Part shown: positions 8,564 through 16,384 of the stretch, piece after piece
How positions within the stretch are numbered: position 1 is the stretch's first letter
How the letters are laid out: the number at the start of each line of letters is the position of its first letter
Origin: Maribrevibacterium harenarium
Lineage (GTDB): Bacteria > Pseudomonadota > Gammaproteobacteria > Pseudomonadales > Marinomonadaceae
Direction of reading: 5' to 3'
NCBI RefSeq assembly: GCF_006385675.1
Contig: NZ_VFRR01000006.1
Span: 1 to 64,000 of the forward strand
Length of the DNA stretch: 64,000 bases
Program-made: the position numbers and the translations under genes
The notes under the pieces: generated by a model
Seen by the model: only the letters and a program-made list of their open reading frames with translations
What the model was told of the DNA's origin: nothing
Databases searched by the model: none

Positions 8564-10159
8564 ATGCACACATTCGAAACAGCGCAATACATTGATGCAG
8601 AGATCAAGGAGTACCAAGGTCATCCATTAATCAATGCGTTGCCACCGATTAATTCTCCAAAAGATACAGCAGAATTAATAAGACGTATTCCGGTTGTTAG
8701 TCCTGAGGAAGTAGCTCTGCCGGCCCATATTCGTCGACATGCCATGTTGCGAATTATGGATGGCTTCTTATACCCGACGAAAGCACATCTACAGCTAGAG
8801 CAAACTATCTCTACCATGATTCGTCAAGGCTACTTGAGTCGAAATATAGCCAATAAAAGTTATCAAGAGACACTAAATCGAACAGAGAAGCTAACAGATG
8901 ACACTCGTAATGCTGGAAATGAAGCTTTAGTGAGCTCTGTTATTGGCTGCTCTGGGGCTGGTAAATCAACAGCCGTTGAAGCAGTCTTGTCTGGATATCC
9001 TCAAGTCATCACCCATCCAACTTACCAGCATGTTCAGATAGTCTGGCTTAAAGTAGAGTGCCCTCATGATGCCTCTGTGAAAAGTCTGTGTATCAACTTC
9101 TTTCGTGCTCTAGACGAGGCATTAGACAACAACGGACTATATGAAAAGCAATACGTAAAGCCGCGAGCAAATACCGAAATGTTACTTGGTGATTTTGCGA
9201 GAATCGCCGCATTGCATTCGATAGGCTTGTTAGTAATAGATGAGATTCAGCATTTAGAGCGTTCGAGCTCCAGTAATGTATCTGATCGAATTCTTCGATT
9301 CTTTGTACAGTTAACCAACACAATCAAACTACCAATATTGTTTGTCGGGACACCTAAAGCCTACGAACTACTTGCTACAAGCATGCGCTCTGCAAGACGT
9401 GCATCACAGTTTGGTAGTATTAATTGGAATCGTTTCAATACTACAGACAGATCCGGTAAGGGTTCTGATTGGGATAGATTTTTCTCTCAGTTGTGGGTGC
9501 TACAGTGGTTTAAGTCCCCTCAGCCTCTTACGGACGAAGTGAAAACCCTGTTCTGGGATTACTCACAAGGGATTGCTCATGTGGCAGTCACTCTTTTTTA
9601 CTTGTGTCAGACAAGAGCGGTAACTGTTGGTAGAGAAGTGATATCTAGAGATTTAGTAGAAACCGTATTCAATGAAGAGCTTCATATGATCAAACCCATG
9701 ATCAGAGCACTTCAAAGTGGTCGTGATGCCGAAATACAAAAGTACGATGATCTAGAAATACCCAGGGCAAGCATCGTTCAAATCGCAGTAGCTACTGCCA
9801 CAGCAAATGACGTCGCAGAGAATGATACTAGTGAGGAATACGCTTCCCCTGAGCAGAGCAAACTATCAAAGCTGATCGGTATGCTTGAGCAAGCAGGCAT
9901 TGGTGGAGACATTGCACCTACAGTGGCAGAACAAGCTGTGTCAGAGCATCCTGATGCCAACTTATTTCAATTACTTGCTCATATTAATAACCTGCAGGAT
10001 AAGGAGCAAGCCCCCCCCGTCAAAGAGAAGTCAACAGTCTTTAAGCTTGTGCCTAAGTATGTTGAGAACGACCTAAGGTTAATGGTAAACAGCAAAGGTG
10101 GTACTTACAAGACCATGAAATCAGAAGGAGTTGTGCTCCACATTTCTGATTATTTGTAA
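8564..10159 (+). CDS. tnsC: TnsC-like AAA+ ATPase, target selection regulator
   Basis: Connects the TnsD-bound target to the TnsAB transposase. From ATG 8564, 12 bp past the tnsB stop, it is 531 residues (Tn7 TnsC has 555). The Walker A motif is GCSGAGKST at about 128-136. Walker B is LLVIDEIQHL at about 222-231. A C-terminal extension of roughly 100 residues after 430 is acidic and polar, in the region that in Tn7 contacts TnsA/TnsB. A TTG at 8549 would also be in frame, but the ATG with GAGAG upstream is preferred. Confidence 0.92.
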   Translation: MHTFETAQYIDAEIKEYQGHPLINALPPINSPKDTAELIRRIPVVSPEEVALPAHIRRHAMLRIMDGFLYPTKAHLQLEQTISTMIRQGYLSRNIANKSYQETLNRTEKLTDDTRNAGNEALVSSVIGCSGAGKSTAVEAVLSGYPQVITHPTYQHVQIVWLKVECPHDASVKSLCINFFRALDEALDNNGLYEKQYVKPRANTEMLLGDFARIAALHSIGLLVIDEIQHLERSSSSNVSDRILRFFVQLTNTIKLPILFVGTPKAYELLATSMRSARRASQFGSINWNRFNTTDRSGKGSDWDRFFSQLWVLQWFKSPQPLTDEVKTLFWDYSQGIAHVAVTLFYLCQTRAVTVGREVISRDLVETVFNEELHMIKPMIRALQSGRDAEIQKYDDLEIPRASIVQIAVATATANDVAENDTSEEYASPEQSKLSKLIGMLEQAGIGGDIAPTVAEQAVSEHPDANLFQLLAHINNLQDKEQAPPVKEKSTVFKLVPKYVENDLRLMVNSKGGTYKTMKSEGVVLHISDYL

Positions 10160-10400
10160 GTAAATATAACTGACTACCAGATCTATAATTGGGGTAGGCA
10201 GTAGACAATCGCCTTAACCGGCTGGTCGGAATGCTCCAAAATATGCAGTCAACATAATTACGCGATCCAAATAATTGTAATGATACTCAGCAGCTCATTT
10301 TTGCATCGCCGTTCACACGCAATTGGTCGTTGAATTTCTCGTTCAAAGAAATTGTTTCGTTATTGTCAGTCACGGGTCATAAATGGATCTTAAAAAGTAA
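10160..10400. other. Non-coding gap between tnsC and the xre operators
   Basis: About 240 bp without a convincing gene. A GC-containing stretch near 10210-10235 (CCTTAACCGGCTGGTCGG) might form a weak hairpin at the end of the tnsABC transcript, but it lacks a clear U-run. I see nothing else here. Confidence 0.4.
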
Positions 10401-10402
10401 AA

Positions 10403-10453
10403 ACTTAGTATTGCTAAGTATCTAAAAATAAGTAAAACTTAGACAATCTAAGT
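10403..10453 (+). promoter_or_regulatory. Twin palindromic operators before the xre gene
   Basis: Two copies of ACTTAG-N5-CTAAGT lie at 10403-10419 and 10437-10453, with centres 34 bp apart. Flanking bases are also shared (AA before, AT after). They end about 29 bp before the XRE start codon, the arrangement expected for autoregulation by a dimeric Cro/CI-like repressor. Confidence 0.7.
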
Positions 10454-10481
10454 ATGTGAGACTTTTAAAGATGAAAATACT

Positions 10482-10802
10482 TTGGCTGTTAATCCTATCC
10501 CCTTGCGGCTCAAGCAAGTTCGCAAGCTTGTTGGAATTTCCCAGAAAGAGCTAGGAATAAGAATCGGTATGGACGAAGGTTCTGCTAGTAGTCGTATGAA
10601 TCACTACGAAAAAGGCAGACACGTCCCTGATGTCGAAACGCTTCGTAAAATTGCAGCGGAACTTAATGTGCCACTGAATTATTTCTTTTGTGAAGATGAG
10701 TTAAGTGCTGAGTTGGTTTGCTTGATATCCAAGCTTGATGAAGAAGGTAAGAAATCAATAATAGCAGAATTATTGGCGACCAGAAGCAACAGCAGTGCTT
10801 AG
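10482..10802 (+). CDS. XRE/Cro-CI family transcriptional regulator inside the transposon
   Basis: A 106-residue protein with an HTH_3 domain at about residues 7-65 (LRLKQVRKLVGISQKELG, then the recognition-helix region GSASSRMNHYEKGRHVPD) and PDVETLRKIAAELNVPLNYFF at the domain end. The best in-frame start is a TTG at 10482 with only a weak Shine-Dalgarno, so translation may be low. The nearest ATG (10471) is out of frame. Twin palindromes just upstream suggest autoregulation. Its place between tnsC and tnsD suggests control of the targeting gene tnsD. XRE regulators are known from some Tn7-like CRISPR-associated elements, but no cas genes are present here. Confidence 0.85.
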   Translation: MAVNPIPLRLKQVRKLVGISQKELGIRIGMDEGSASSRMNHYEKGRHVPDVETLRKIAAELNVPLNYFFCEDELSAELVCLISKLDEEGKKSIIAELLATRSNSSA

Positions 10803-10832
10803 TTGTATTCATCTTTCATCATAGGGTGATAG

Positions 10833-12389
10833 ATGATCTACCAATTCCCAGTACCACACGATGATGAGCTACTAGGCAGTGTCTTAGCTCGTTTCATTTC
10901 TAGGCAAGGCATACGCGAGGATAAAGTGGCACTTGCACTGCTTTTTGGAAGCCGAAATATAGTTCCTTCAGCTTTGCTCCAAGGCCACTTATCTTGTTTA
11001 GCTAATAATGTGCAAAATTTATGGCCGATCACTCCTAATGAGATGATAGAAAACCATTCTATACTCCCTATTTTCAAGCCCTTCGTTGAGTTTGATCGGT
11101 ATACTTCGATATGCACTGACTTGACACTCGATGTCAAAAGCCATTCCATGCTGAAGGTTGGAATCAATGCGTCATCACTCGTGTTTCCTGCATACTTTCG
11201 CTTCTGTCCTGTTTGTTTTAATGAAGATATGAAACAATTCGCATATAGCTATTGGCGAAGGCAGTTTCAACTACCTGGAGTTTGCGTATGCCTACAGCAC
11301 CGTTGCATGTTGATGGATTCACACTTTGAGCTTAAGCCTAGCCGCCGTCATGCGTTTATCGAGGCATCGGCTCTATCAAGTATGCCGATACCTTTCGTTG
11401 CTGAAGTTTGTCAGAACCCGGCATTATTGGAACTTGCTCGTAATATTGATCGATTGCTTCACCAATCGTTCCCATATATAGCACCGAATCAGTGGACGGT
11501 ATTCTATGATGCGCGACTTCGGGAAGTTGGATTGAAAAGCTCTAAAGGGGTTGATCATGAGCTAGTGAAAAGTCGTTTAATTCAATGCTGGGGCAATAGT
11601 TTTCTAACGGAATGTGGGTTAGAAATTGATGAAGGAGTGACATGGTTACAAACCTTCTTCCGCAAGCAGCGAAAGCATTTCTCTTACCTTCATCACCTGC
11701 TGTGTATACAAGCACTACTCCCTGAATGGAGGCTTGATGATGTTTTTAGAGTTGCCCAAGATATTCAAATTAAAAAAAGTAAACAAATATATAGCTCTTC
11801 TCGAGCTGATCTTAGAGCGCCGGAATACCGAACGGTTTGGTATGAGCTTAACAAAACGTATGCATCCCTCAAAGATATCAGAGCAACGAGGGAGGGAGCT
11901 AGGGTTTACTCATGGCTTTATCGCTTCGATCACGATTGGCTAAAAAGCAATTTGCCGTCTCCTTTAAGAAACAATGTTGGTAGAGTCGTAAACTGGAAGC
12001 AGCGTGATCGGGCTCTAGTTAGACACCTTATTAATATTCGCAGAGAGCACGAAGACAATTTAGAGTTGCCTCGAATGACTCAAAACTGGTTCATCTCACA
12101 GCTTCAAGTACGTTGGGGGATAGAAAAACATTTGGCCAAGCTGCCATTATGTAGACAGTTTTTTGTCAAATATGCTGAGACGATTGAAGAATACCAAGTA
12201 CGCAGAATTATCGCTATAATCACTGAGTGTATCGACAAGGGCAAACCTATACCTCAGGCTTATGAAATTGAACGTTCTACTGGACTCAGCAAAAACCGTA
12301 TTAGAGAAGCTCCGCGACAAATTATCCGAGAATATCTCAAAATGGTTCCCGGCTTTAAGCTACCTCCCAAGGAACAAAGAGCTGGTTAA
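10833..12389 (+). CDS. tnsD: TnsD/TniQ-family attTn7 targeting protein
   Basis: TnsD binds the conserved 3' end of glmS and recruits TnsC; the element lies exactly at such a site. The 518 residues match TnsD (508) rather than short TniQ proteins. It opens with the family's FPVPHDDELLGSVLAR. The zinc site Cys125-x2-Cys128 and Cys153-x2-His156 has the same spacing as Tn7 TnsD Cys124/127 and Cys152/His155. C-terminal TnsD-like blocks (YSWLYRFDHDWL, VNWKQRDRALVRHL, EYQVRRI) are clear. It follows xre by 30 bp and is probably co-transcribed with it. Confidence 0.93.
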   Translation: MIYQFPVPHDDELLGSVLARFISRQGIREDKVALALLFGSRNIVPSALLQGHLSCLANNVQNLWPITPNEMIENHSILPIFKPFVEFDRYTSICTDLTLDVKSHSMLKVGINASSLVFPAYFRFCPVCFNEDMKQFAYSYWRRQFQLPGVCVCLQHRCMLMDSHFELKPSRRHAFIEASALSSMPIPFVAEVCQNPALLELARNIDRLLHQSFPYIAPNQWTVFYDARLREVGLKSSKGVDHELVKSRLIQCWGNSFLTECGLEIDEGVTWLQTFFRKQRKHFSYLHHLLCIQALLPEWRLDDVFRVAQDIQIKKSKQIYSSSRADLRAPEYRTVWYELNKTYASLKDIRATREGARVYSWLYRFDHDWLKSNLPSPLRNNVGRVVNWKQRDRALVRHLINIRREHEDNLELPRMTQNWFISQLQVRWGIEKHLAKLPLCRQFFVKYAETIEEYQVRRIIAIITECIDKGKPIPQAYEIERSTGLSKNRIREAPRQIIREYLKMVPGFKLPPKEQRAG

Positions 12390-12549
12390 AATCCACGGTG
12401 TATTTCAATCCAAAAACTTGCTAAAAAATAAAGACGTCTTTGTTGCTGTGGAATGGAAAGATGGCGTCACATCATCCCTACCTATCGAAATGGCTAGTTT
12501 GTTTGTAGTGGACACCAAACAAGACTTGTTTTTGATTCAGATGCGGTAG
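12262..12549 (+). CDS. Possible small protein overlapping the tnsD end
   Basis: An open frame of 95 codons begins inside tnsD in another frame. Only its second half (12390-12549) lies outside tnsD and has protein-like composition (IHGVFQSKNLL, FVAVEWKDG, SLPIEMASLFVVD). There is no obvious start codon with a ribosome-binding site after the tnsD stop. It could be a real small element gene translated by coupling, or a remnant. No family recognised. Confidence 0.3.
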   Translation: MKLNVLLDSAKTVLEKLRDKLSENISKWFPALSYLPRNKELVKIHGVFQSKNLLKNKDVFVAVEWKDGVTSSLPIEMASLFVVDTKQDLFLIQMR

Positions 12550-12613
12550 ATTAAAAAAATGCTATACTCAAAAGGTCGTTTTTGGCTTTGGGTTAATAGG
12601 CCTGAAGGCAAAA

Positions 12614-12729
12614 GCATCAAACTTTAATGTTGTATGTTTAAAAGAGGCAAAGTCAAAAATTATCAAACTTTACCTCTAATTAGCTCTGTAATTCCTTAGT
12701 TTCGTATCGAACTTTAATGTCACCGTACA
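12614..12729 (-). repeat. Transposon left-end TnsB-type binding sites
   Basis: Three copies of an ATCRAACTTTA-type motif in inverted orientation to the other end lie at about 12615-12630 (ATCAAACTTTAATGT), 12661-12672 and 12705-12720 (ATCGAACTTTAATGT). They are followed by the terminal CACCGTACA ending at 12729. The wider spacing than at the other end is typical of a Tn7 left end. Confidence 0.75.
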
Positions 12730-12742
12730 GCTTCATACTCTA

Positions 12743-12809
12743 GGGGGGTCAGACCCCGCCACCGAGGTAAATCGCCAAAACCAGCGATAACCCAAGGGGG
12801 TCTGACCCC
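12743..12809 (+). repeat. Family A REPIN beside the transposon left end
   Basis: Two GGGGTCWGACCCC palindromes (12745-12757 and 12797-12809) flank a 39-bp middle containing AAATCGCCAAAACCAGCG. The middle is the reverse complement of the middle seen in the copies at 47200, 48132 and 49038. It starts only 14 bp after the transposon. Confidence 0.9.
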
Positions 12810-12886
12810 GACCCTACAGCGGGTTCCTACGTAGGAGAGCGGGTATTTTTCAGGGCACCAACATCATCATCGGGGGATCAGAAGAC

Positions 12887-13291
12887 TCAAGCCAGTTCCA
12901 AAATTTTTTTAGATGCTTCTGCCAAGAAACCAGAGCGAGTTTTATATTTTGGGTTAGTGGCGACCACCTTATCAATCTTAGTGATTAACAGGTGCGGCAA
13001 GGTGACATTGATCTTTTCACTTTTCCCAAGCAAGGGATTAATGTCAACATCCACCACGGCCCATACACCATCAGCATAATCAGGGTTGTCTTTGTGAAAA
13101 GCTATGGGCGATGCTTTCGGGATATCTTCGCCGTCTTCCAACAAAATTTCCAGGTGTCCAAAGATAGCTTCAGCCACCATATCAAGCGCCTCATCAAAGC
13201 TGTAGCCCGCTGAAAAACAACCCGGCACATCAGGCACGGTCACGCTATAGCTCATATCATCATCAGTGTGTAACACAACGGGATATTTCAT
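12887..13291 (-). CDS. hicB: HicB-family antitoxin
   Basis: Neutralises HicA and probably autoregulates the pair. The partial RNase-H-like fold is visible (MKYPVVLHTDDDMSYSVTVP, then DVPGCFSAGYSFDEALDMV). The C-terminal half resembles a ribbon-helix-helix DNA-binding segment (INVTLPHLLITKIDKV, then a serine-rich helix). Start 13291 (134 residues) is preferred over an upstream in-frame ATG at 13309 because GAGG lies 8 nt before it. It follows hicA in a minus-strand operon, the usual toxin-first order. Confidence 0.88.
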   Translation of the reverse strand: MKYPVVLHTDDDMSYSVTVPDVPGCFSAGYSFDEALDMVAEAIFGHLEILLEDGEDIPKASPIAFHKDNPDYADGVWAVVDVDINPLLGKSEKINVTLPHLLITKIDKVVATNPKYKTRSGFLAEASKKILELA

Positions 13292-13337
13292 ATTATTAAC
13301 CTCGTACATCGAGCTAAAAAAACCAGAAACGCATGGT

Positions 13338-13520
13338 TCAGCTCAACTGAGCCTGCTTCTTAATGCTTTTCAAGGTTCCGAGTTTTATGTCCTTAGTTGG
13401 GTGCGGTACAGTGACTAACCCCGCCTTTTTCGGATGTTTAAAATGGTGATGGTCACCTTTTACCCGCACCAAATACCAACCGTCTTCCTTTAACATCTGA
13501 ATCACTTCTCGGCTCTTCAT
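13338..13520 (-). CDS. hicA: HicA-family mRNA interferase toxin
   Basis: A 60-residue double-stranded-RNA-binding-like toxin that cleaves mRNA during translation. It has the complete short HicA layout: MKSREVIQMLKEDGW, the catalytic His region KGDHHHFKHP, and the C-terminal DIKLGTLKSIKKQAQLS. It is followed after about 46 bp by hicB, so the module looks intact. Compare the second hicAB at 46601-47186, where the toxin is truncated. Confidence 0.9.
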   Translation of the reverse strand: MKSREVIQMLKEDGWYLVRVKGDHHHFKHPKKAGLVTVPHPTKDIKLGTLKSIKKQAQLS

Positions 13521-13623
13521 ATTTATCCCCCATATGAATCCTTACCAGAAATCTATATCTAATCAGACATATCACCGAGCAAACATAAATATAACCCCAA
13601 TAACCCTATAATACTAGTCCCAG

Positions 13624-13636
13624 GGGGTCTGACCCC
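13624..13636 (+). repeat. Family A single REP
   Basis: A solitary GGGGTCTGACCCC palindrome in the gap between hicA and the FKBP gene. Confidence 0.8.
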
Positions 13637-13785
13637 TACCCCCACAGGAATTAGGGCAAAATAGCGCAAGCCCACATTCCCCTTTTGCCTGTATGGTCAA
13701 TCCATGGTACAACCAGCACACGCATTTAAAGCGGCGGCGGTCGCTTACACCTGAAAATACACAGCGAAAAGGAACACTTTTCCAT

Positions 13786-14499
13786 ATGAAACACATCATG
13801 AAAAAAACGCTGGTTGCAGCGGCGGTTGTCTCTTCTACTTTTACCTTTGCCGACAACCACGGCGCAGCGCTCGAAACCGACGCAGCCAAGCTAGGTTACT
13901 CCATCGGCTCTATGTTCGGTGGCCGCATGTCTGGAGATTTCAAAGACCTCGACCTAGAAGCCTTCAAAGCCGGTTTTGAAGACGCCTACACCGGCGCTGA
14001 ACCAAAAATGACCCAAGAAGAAATCGTCGGCACCATCCAAGCCTTCCAACAAAAGCAAATGGAAGAAATGCAACGGGAACAAGCGAAACAAGCCGAAGCG
14101 GCTAAACAAGCCTCTGAAGACTGGCTAGCGGAAAAAGCCAAAGAAGATGGCGTCGAGAAAACCGAGTCTGGTCTAATGTACAAGGTCATCACCCAAGGGG
14201 ATGGTGCTAAACCTGCCGCAGAAGACACCGTGAAAGTTCACTACGAAGGCAAACTTGCCGACGGCACCGTATTTGACAGCTCTTACGAGCGTGGCGAGCC
14301 GATCTCCTTCCCGCTGAACCAAGTTATCGAAGGCTGGACAGAAGGCCTACAACTGATGAGCGTTGGCTCTAAATACGAGCTCTACATCCCATCTGAACTC
14401 GCCTACGGCCCTGGCGGTACCGGCCCGATTCCACCACACGCAGCACTACAATTCACCGTAGAATTACTGGATATCGAAGCGGCGCAAGCAGCGCAATAA
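13786..14499 (+). CDS. Periplasmic FKBP-type peptidyl-prolyl isomerase
   Basis: Catalyses prolyl cis-trans isomerisation in protein folding. From ATG 13786 it is 237 residues. A signal peptide (MKKTLVAAAVVSSTFTFA, preceded by four residues) indicates export. Residues about 25-130 form the FKBP_N dimerisation domain with a highly charged Gln/Glu/Lys helix. The C-terminal FKBP domain has VKVHYEGKLADGTVFDSSYERG, split here as VKVHYEGKLADG and TVFDSSYERG, then GWTEGLQLMSVG and AYGPGGTGPIPPHA. The family includes FkpA, FklB and Mip, and I cannot separate them here. Confidence 0.92.
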   Translation: MKHIMKKTLVAAAVVSSTFTFADNHGAALETDAAKLGYSIGSMFGGRMSGDFKDLDLEAFKAGFEDAYTGAEPKMTQEEIVGTIQAFQQKQMEEMQREQAKQAEAAKQASEDWLAEKAKEDGVEKTESGLMYKVITQGDGAKPAAEDTVKVHYEGKLADGTVFDSSYERGEPISFPLNQVIEGWTEGLQLMSVGSKYELYIPSELAYGPGGTGPIPPHAALQFTVELLDIEAAQAAQ

Positions 14500-14533
14500 C
14501 ACAACATCGGCCATGGAAGGCCTTTGACTCTTG

Positions 14534-14589
14534 GGGGTCTGACCCCCAACCCTAGGGGGTCTGACCCCTTTAGGGGAGGGTCTGACCCC
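14534..14589 (+). repeat. Family A REP cluster (three copies)
   Basis: GGGGTCTGACCCC at 14534-14546 and 14556-14568, plus a GAGGGTCTGACCCC variant at 14576-14589, all in the same orientation. It directly follows the FKBP gene. Confidence 0.88.
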
Positions 14590-14623
14590 CAAGAGGCGGA
14601 TACGTCGAAAAAACAACAAAAAA

Positions 14624-14659
14624 TCAACACATAATGTTGATGTGTCGATCCGATCGACA
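14624..14659 (+). promoter_or_regulatory. Inverted repeats upstream of fic
   Basis: TCAACA-N5-TGTTGA at 14624-14640 is followed by a perfect 8-bp palindrome TGTCGATC-C-GATCGACA at 14643-14659. A further half-like ATGTCGAT lies at 14683-14690. They sit 50-85 bp before the Fic start codon and look like regulator binding sites; the regulator is unknown. Confidence 0.5.
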
Positions 14660-14709
14660 TAAACTTACTCAACAGTTTATTTATGTCGATTTAAACCGGA
14701 AATTTCAAC

Positions 14710-15813
14710 ATGACTTGGCAAGCAGAGCAGCCTTACAACCACTTACCCGCGTTGCCGCCAAACCCAGATGCCATAGAAACTAGAGCGGTGCTAAAAGCGT
14801 GCATTGCTGCCCGTGCAGCGGTAGCAGAGTTAAAAAAGGCAGGGGAACTGATTCCGAACCAAAGCATGCTGATAAACCTCCTACCGTTACTTGAAGCCAA
14901 AGATAGCTCTGAAATTGAAAATATAGTCACCACCACCGATAAGCTTTTTCAGTATGCACTCGAAGATAAAGGCGCAGATCATGCGACCAAGGAAGCATTA
15001 CGTTACAGAACGGCGCTATACCAAGGCTACGTACAGCTTGAAAGAAAGCCACTTTGCACAGCTACTGCTATTGAAGTGTGCAGTACGTTAAAAAACACTG
15101 AAATGGAGATTCGGAAGGTGCCTGGGACATTTATTGGCAACCAAACGACAGGGGAAGTTATCTATACTCCGCCAGCAGGCGAAAAGGTTATCCGCGATTT
15201 ACTAACTAACTGGGAACAATTTATTCACGGTGACCATGATCTAGATCCATTGATCAAGATGGCGGTGAGCCATTATCAATTTGAAGCCATACACCCATTC
15301 TATGATGGAAATGGGCGAACTGGTCGTATTTTAAATGTTCTATACCTAATTGAATGTGGGTTATTGACTCTGCCTATTTTGTATCTAAGTCGTTTCATAG
15401 TTCACAACAAACAAGACTATTACCACCTTTTGAACCAAGTGACCAAGGAACAGAACTGGGAAGATTGGCTGCTATTTATGCTAAAAGGAGTCGAGCAGAC
15501 GGCTCTGTGGACCTGCGAGAAAATTACCGCGATTAGAGCTCTGATGGAAAGCACAACCAATTACGTCAAAGCACAGCTACCTAAAATATACAGCTATGAG
15601 CTTGTAGAGCTTATTTTTGAACAACCCTACTGCCGTATCATCAACTTAGTTGAGCGTAACATTGCCAAACGCCAAACTGCGTCAATTTATTTAAAACAGC
15701 TAGCGGATATTGGCGTGCTGCATGAACTCGATTCAGGAAAAGAAAAGTTATTTGTACACCCACGATTGATGACGCTCATGACAACAGATAGCAATAGCAT
15801 TGCGTCCTTTTAG
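14710..15813 (+). CDS. fic: Fic-domain protein adenylyltransferase, class II (N-terminal inhibitory helix)
   Basis: Fic proteins transfer AMP or related groups to target hydroxyls. The 367-residue length matches the class II SoFic type. The core motif [12 protein letters not shown] is at about 195-206 with the catalytic His. An inhibitory (S/T)xxxE(G/N) motif, Ser66-x3-Glu70-Asn71 (SSEIEN), lies N-terminal, so activity is probably self-restrained. A winged-helix-like C-terminal region (about 290-360) follows. The gene is monocistronic between REP clusters, with palindromes upstream. Its role may be toxin-like or regulatory. Confidence 0.9.
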   Translation: MTWQAEQPYNHLPALPPNPDAIETRAVLKACIAARAAVAELKKAGELIPNQSMLINLLPLLEAKDSSEIENIVTTTDKLFQYALEDKGADHATKEALRYRTALYQGYVQLERKPLCTATAIEVCSTLKNTEMEIRKVPGTFIGNQTTGEVIYTPPAGEKVIRDLLTNWEQFIHGDHDLDPLIKMAVSHYQFEAIHPFYDGNGRTGRILNVLYLIECGLLTLPILYLSRFIVHNKQDYYHLLNQVTKEQNWEDWLLFMLKGVEQTALWTCEKITAIRALMESTTNYVKAQLPKIYSYELVELIFEQPYCRIINLVERNIAKRQTASIYLKQLADIGVLHELDSGKEKLFVHPRLMTLMTTDSNSIASF

Positions 15814-15829
15814 GGTAATTCGTTATGCA

Positions 15830-15863
15830 GGGTCAGACCCCCAACCCTAGGGGGTCAGACCCC
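15830..15863 (+). repeat. Family A REP pair after fic
   Basis: GGGTCAGACCC at 15830-15840 and GGGGTCAGACCCC at 15851-15863, in direct orientation. Confidence 0.85.
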
Positions 15864-15923
15864 TTACTTGTTTTAGGTTGTGGTATATACTTGTAGTAAT
15901 TCTAAACATCGCAGGTTACTTCC

Positions 15924-16193
15924 ATGGACTCATTCAGCACACAGGATGCACAACATCATTTTCATGATGTACTTAAGAAGGCTCAAAGCACACCAATCGA
16001 AATATGCGAAAATGGCAAAACTCTTGCGGTTGTTATCTCTCCAGAGGAATTCAGCAATCTTGAGGCAATGAAGCTACAGTTTGTTAAAGCAAGATTTAGC
16101 AGGGCCAACGACGATATCGAAGAGAGTAAACTGATCGATGGCGGTGAATTCATGGACGCCCTAGTATCAGGTAAATACGACAACACAATTTAA
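15924..16193 (+). CDS. Phd/YefM-family antitoxin
   Basis: An 89-residue antitoxin. The N-terminal Phd/YefM DNA-binding fold is clear: FSTQDAQHHFHDVLKKAQ, TPIEICENGKTLAVVISPEE and the following F..L. The C-terminal acidic tail would wrap the toxin. Its partner starts 14 bp downstream (16208) with a ParE/RelE-like opening but is cut by a REP pair after about 24 residues, so this antitoxin is probably now an orphan. Confidence 0.85.
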   Translation: MDSFSTQDAQHHFHDVLKKAQSTPIEICENGKTLAVVISPEEFSNLEAMKLQFVKARFSRANDDIEESKLIDGGEFMDALVSGKYDNTI

Positions 16194-16207
16194 TCTTAGA
16201 TTTAATG

Positions 16208-16312
16208 ATGAATAAGTACAGCCTTACGCAGGACGCCAAAGCTGATCTAATTGCAATACGCCACTTTTCCGGTTCCCAGGGGTCAGACCCTCCTGCTTGG
16301 GGTCTGACCCCA
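16208..16312 (+). pseudogene. ParE-like toxin fragment cut by a REP pair
   Basis: From ATG 16208 the frame gives NKYSLTQDAKADLIAIRHFS, the characteristic N-terminus of ParE/RelE toxins that follow Phd antitoxins. It runs directly into an inverted REP pair (16279-16311), which encodes the meaningless GSDPPAWGLTP. The rest of the toxin is absent. The frame stays open into the next gene, creating a 193-codon chimera ending at 16786. Confidence 0.75.
16279..16311 (+). repeat. Family A compact REPIN inside the parE remnant
   Basis: GGGGTCAGACCC at 16279-16290 and GGGGTCTGACCCC at 16299-16311 with an 8-bp spacer. It lies at the exact breakpoint of the toxin fragment. Confidence 0.85.
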
Positions 16313-16327
16313 TCACTGTATGCTGCG

Positions 16328-16355
16328 TTGACTCTGGTGCTACAAACCGTATATT
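16328..16355 (+). promoter_or_regulatory. Predicted promoter for the MNT gene
   Basis: TTGACT followed after 16 bp by TATATT, just downstream of the REP pair. It would transcribe the nucleotidyltransferase gene starting at 16385 independently of phd. Confidence 0.45.
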
Positions 16356-16384
16356 GGTACTTATATTCTCGGCAGGAACCTCCA

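Larger units (their letters stand above)
5573..12729 (+). mobile_element. Compact Tn7-like transposon (tnsA-tnsB-tnsC-xre-tnsD) at attTn7
   Basis: About 7.16 kb, bounded by TGTACGGCGACATTA at 5573-5587 and the inverted TAATGTCACCGTACA at 12715-12729 (one mismatch across the 15 bp). Each end carries several TnsB-type binding sites. The glmS-proximal end lies beside tnsA, as in Tn7 (right end next to glmS). Genes tnsA, tnsB, tnsC and tnsD are full length. A small XRE regulator lies between tnsC and tnsD. I see no tnsE, no cas genes, no CRISPR array and no convincing cargo. Confidence 0.88.

Noticed and set aside
5573-12729. Possible CRISPR-associated Tn7-like (CAST) element because of the xre gene
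   Set aside because: No cas8, cas7, cas6 or cas12k-like gene and no repeat-spacer array; the targeting protein is a full-length TnsD and the element lies at attTn7.
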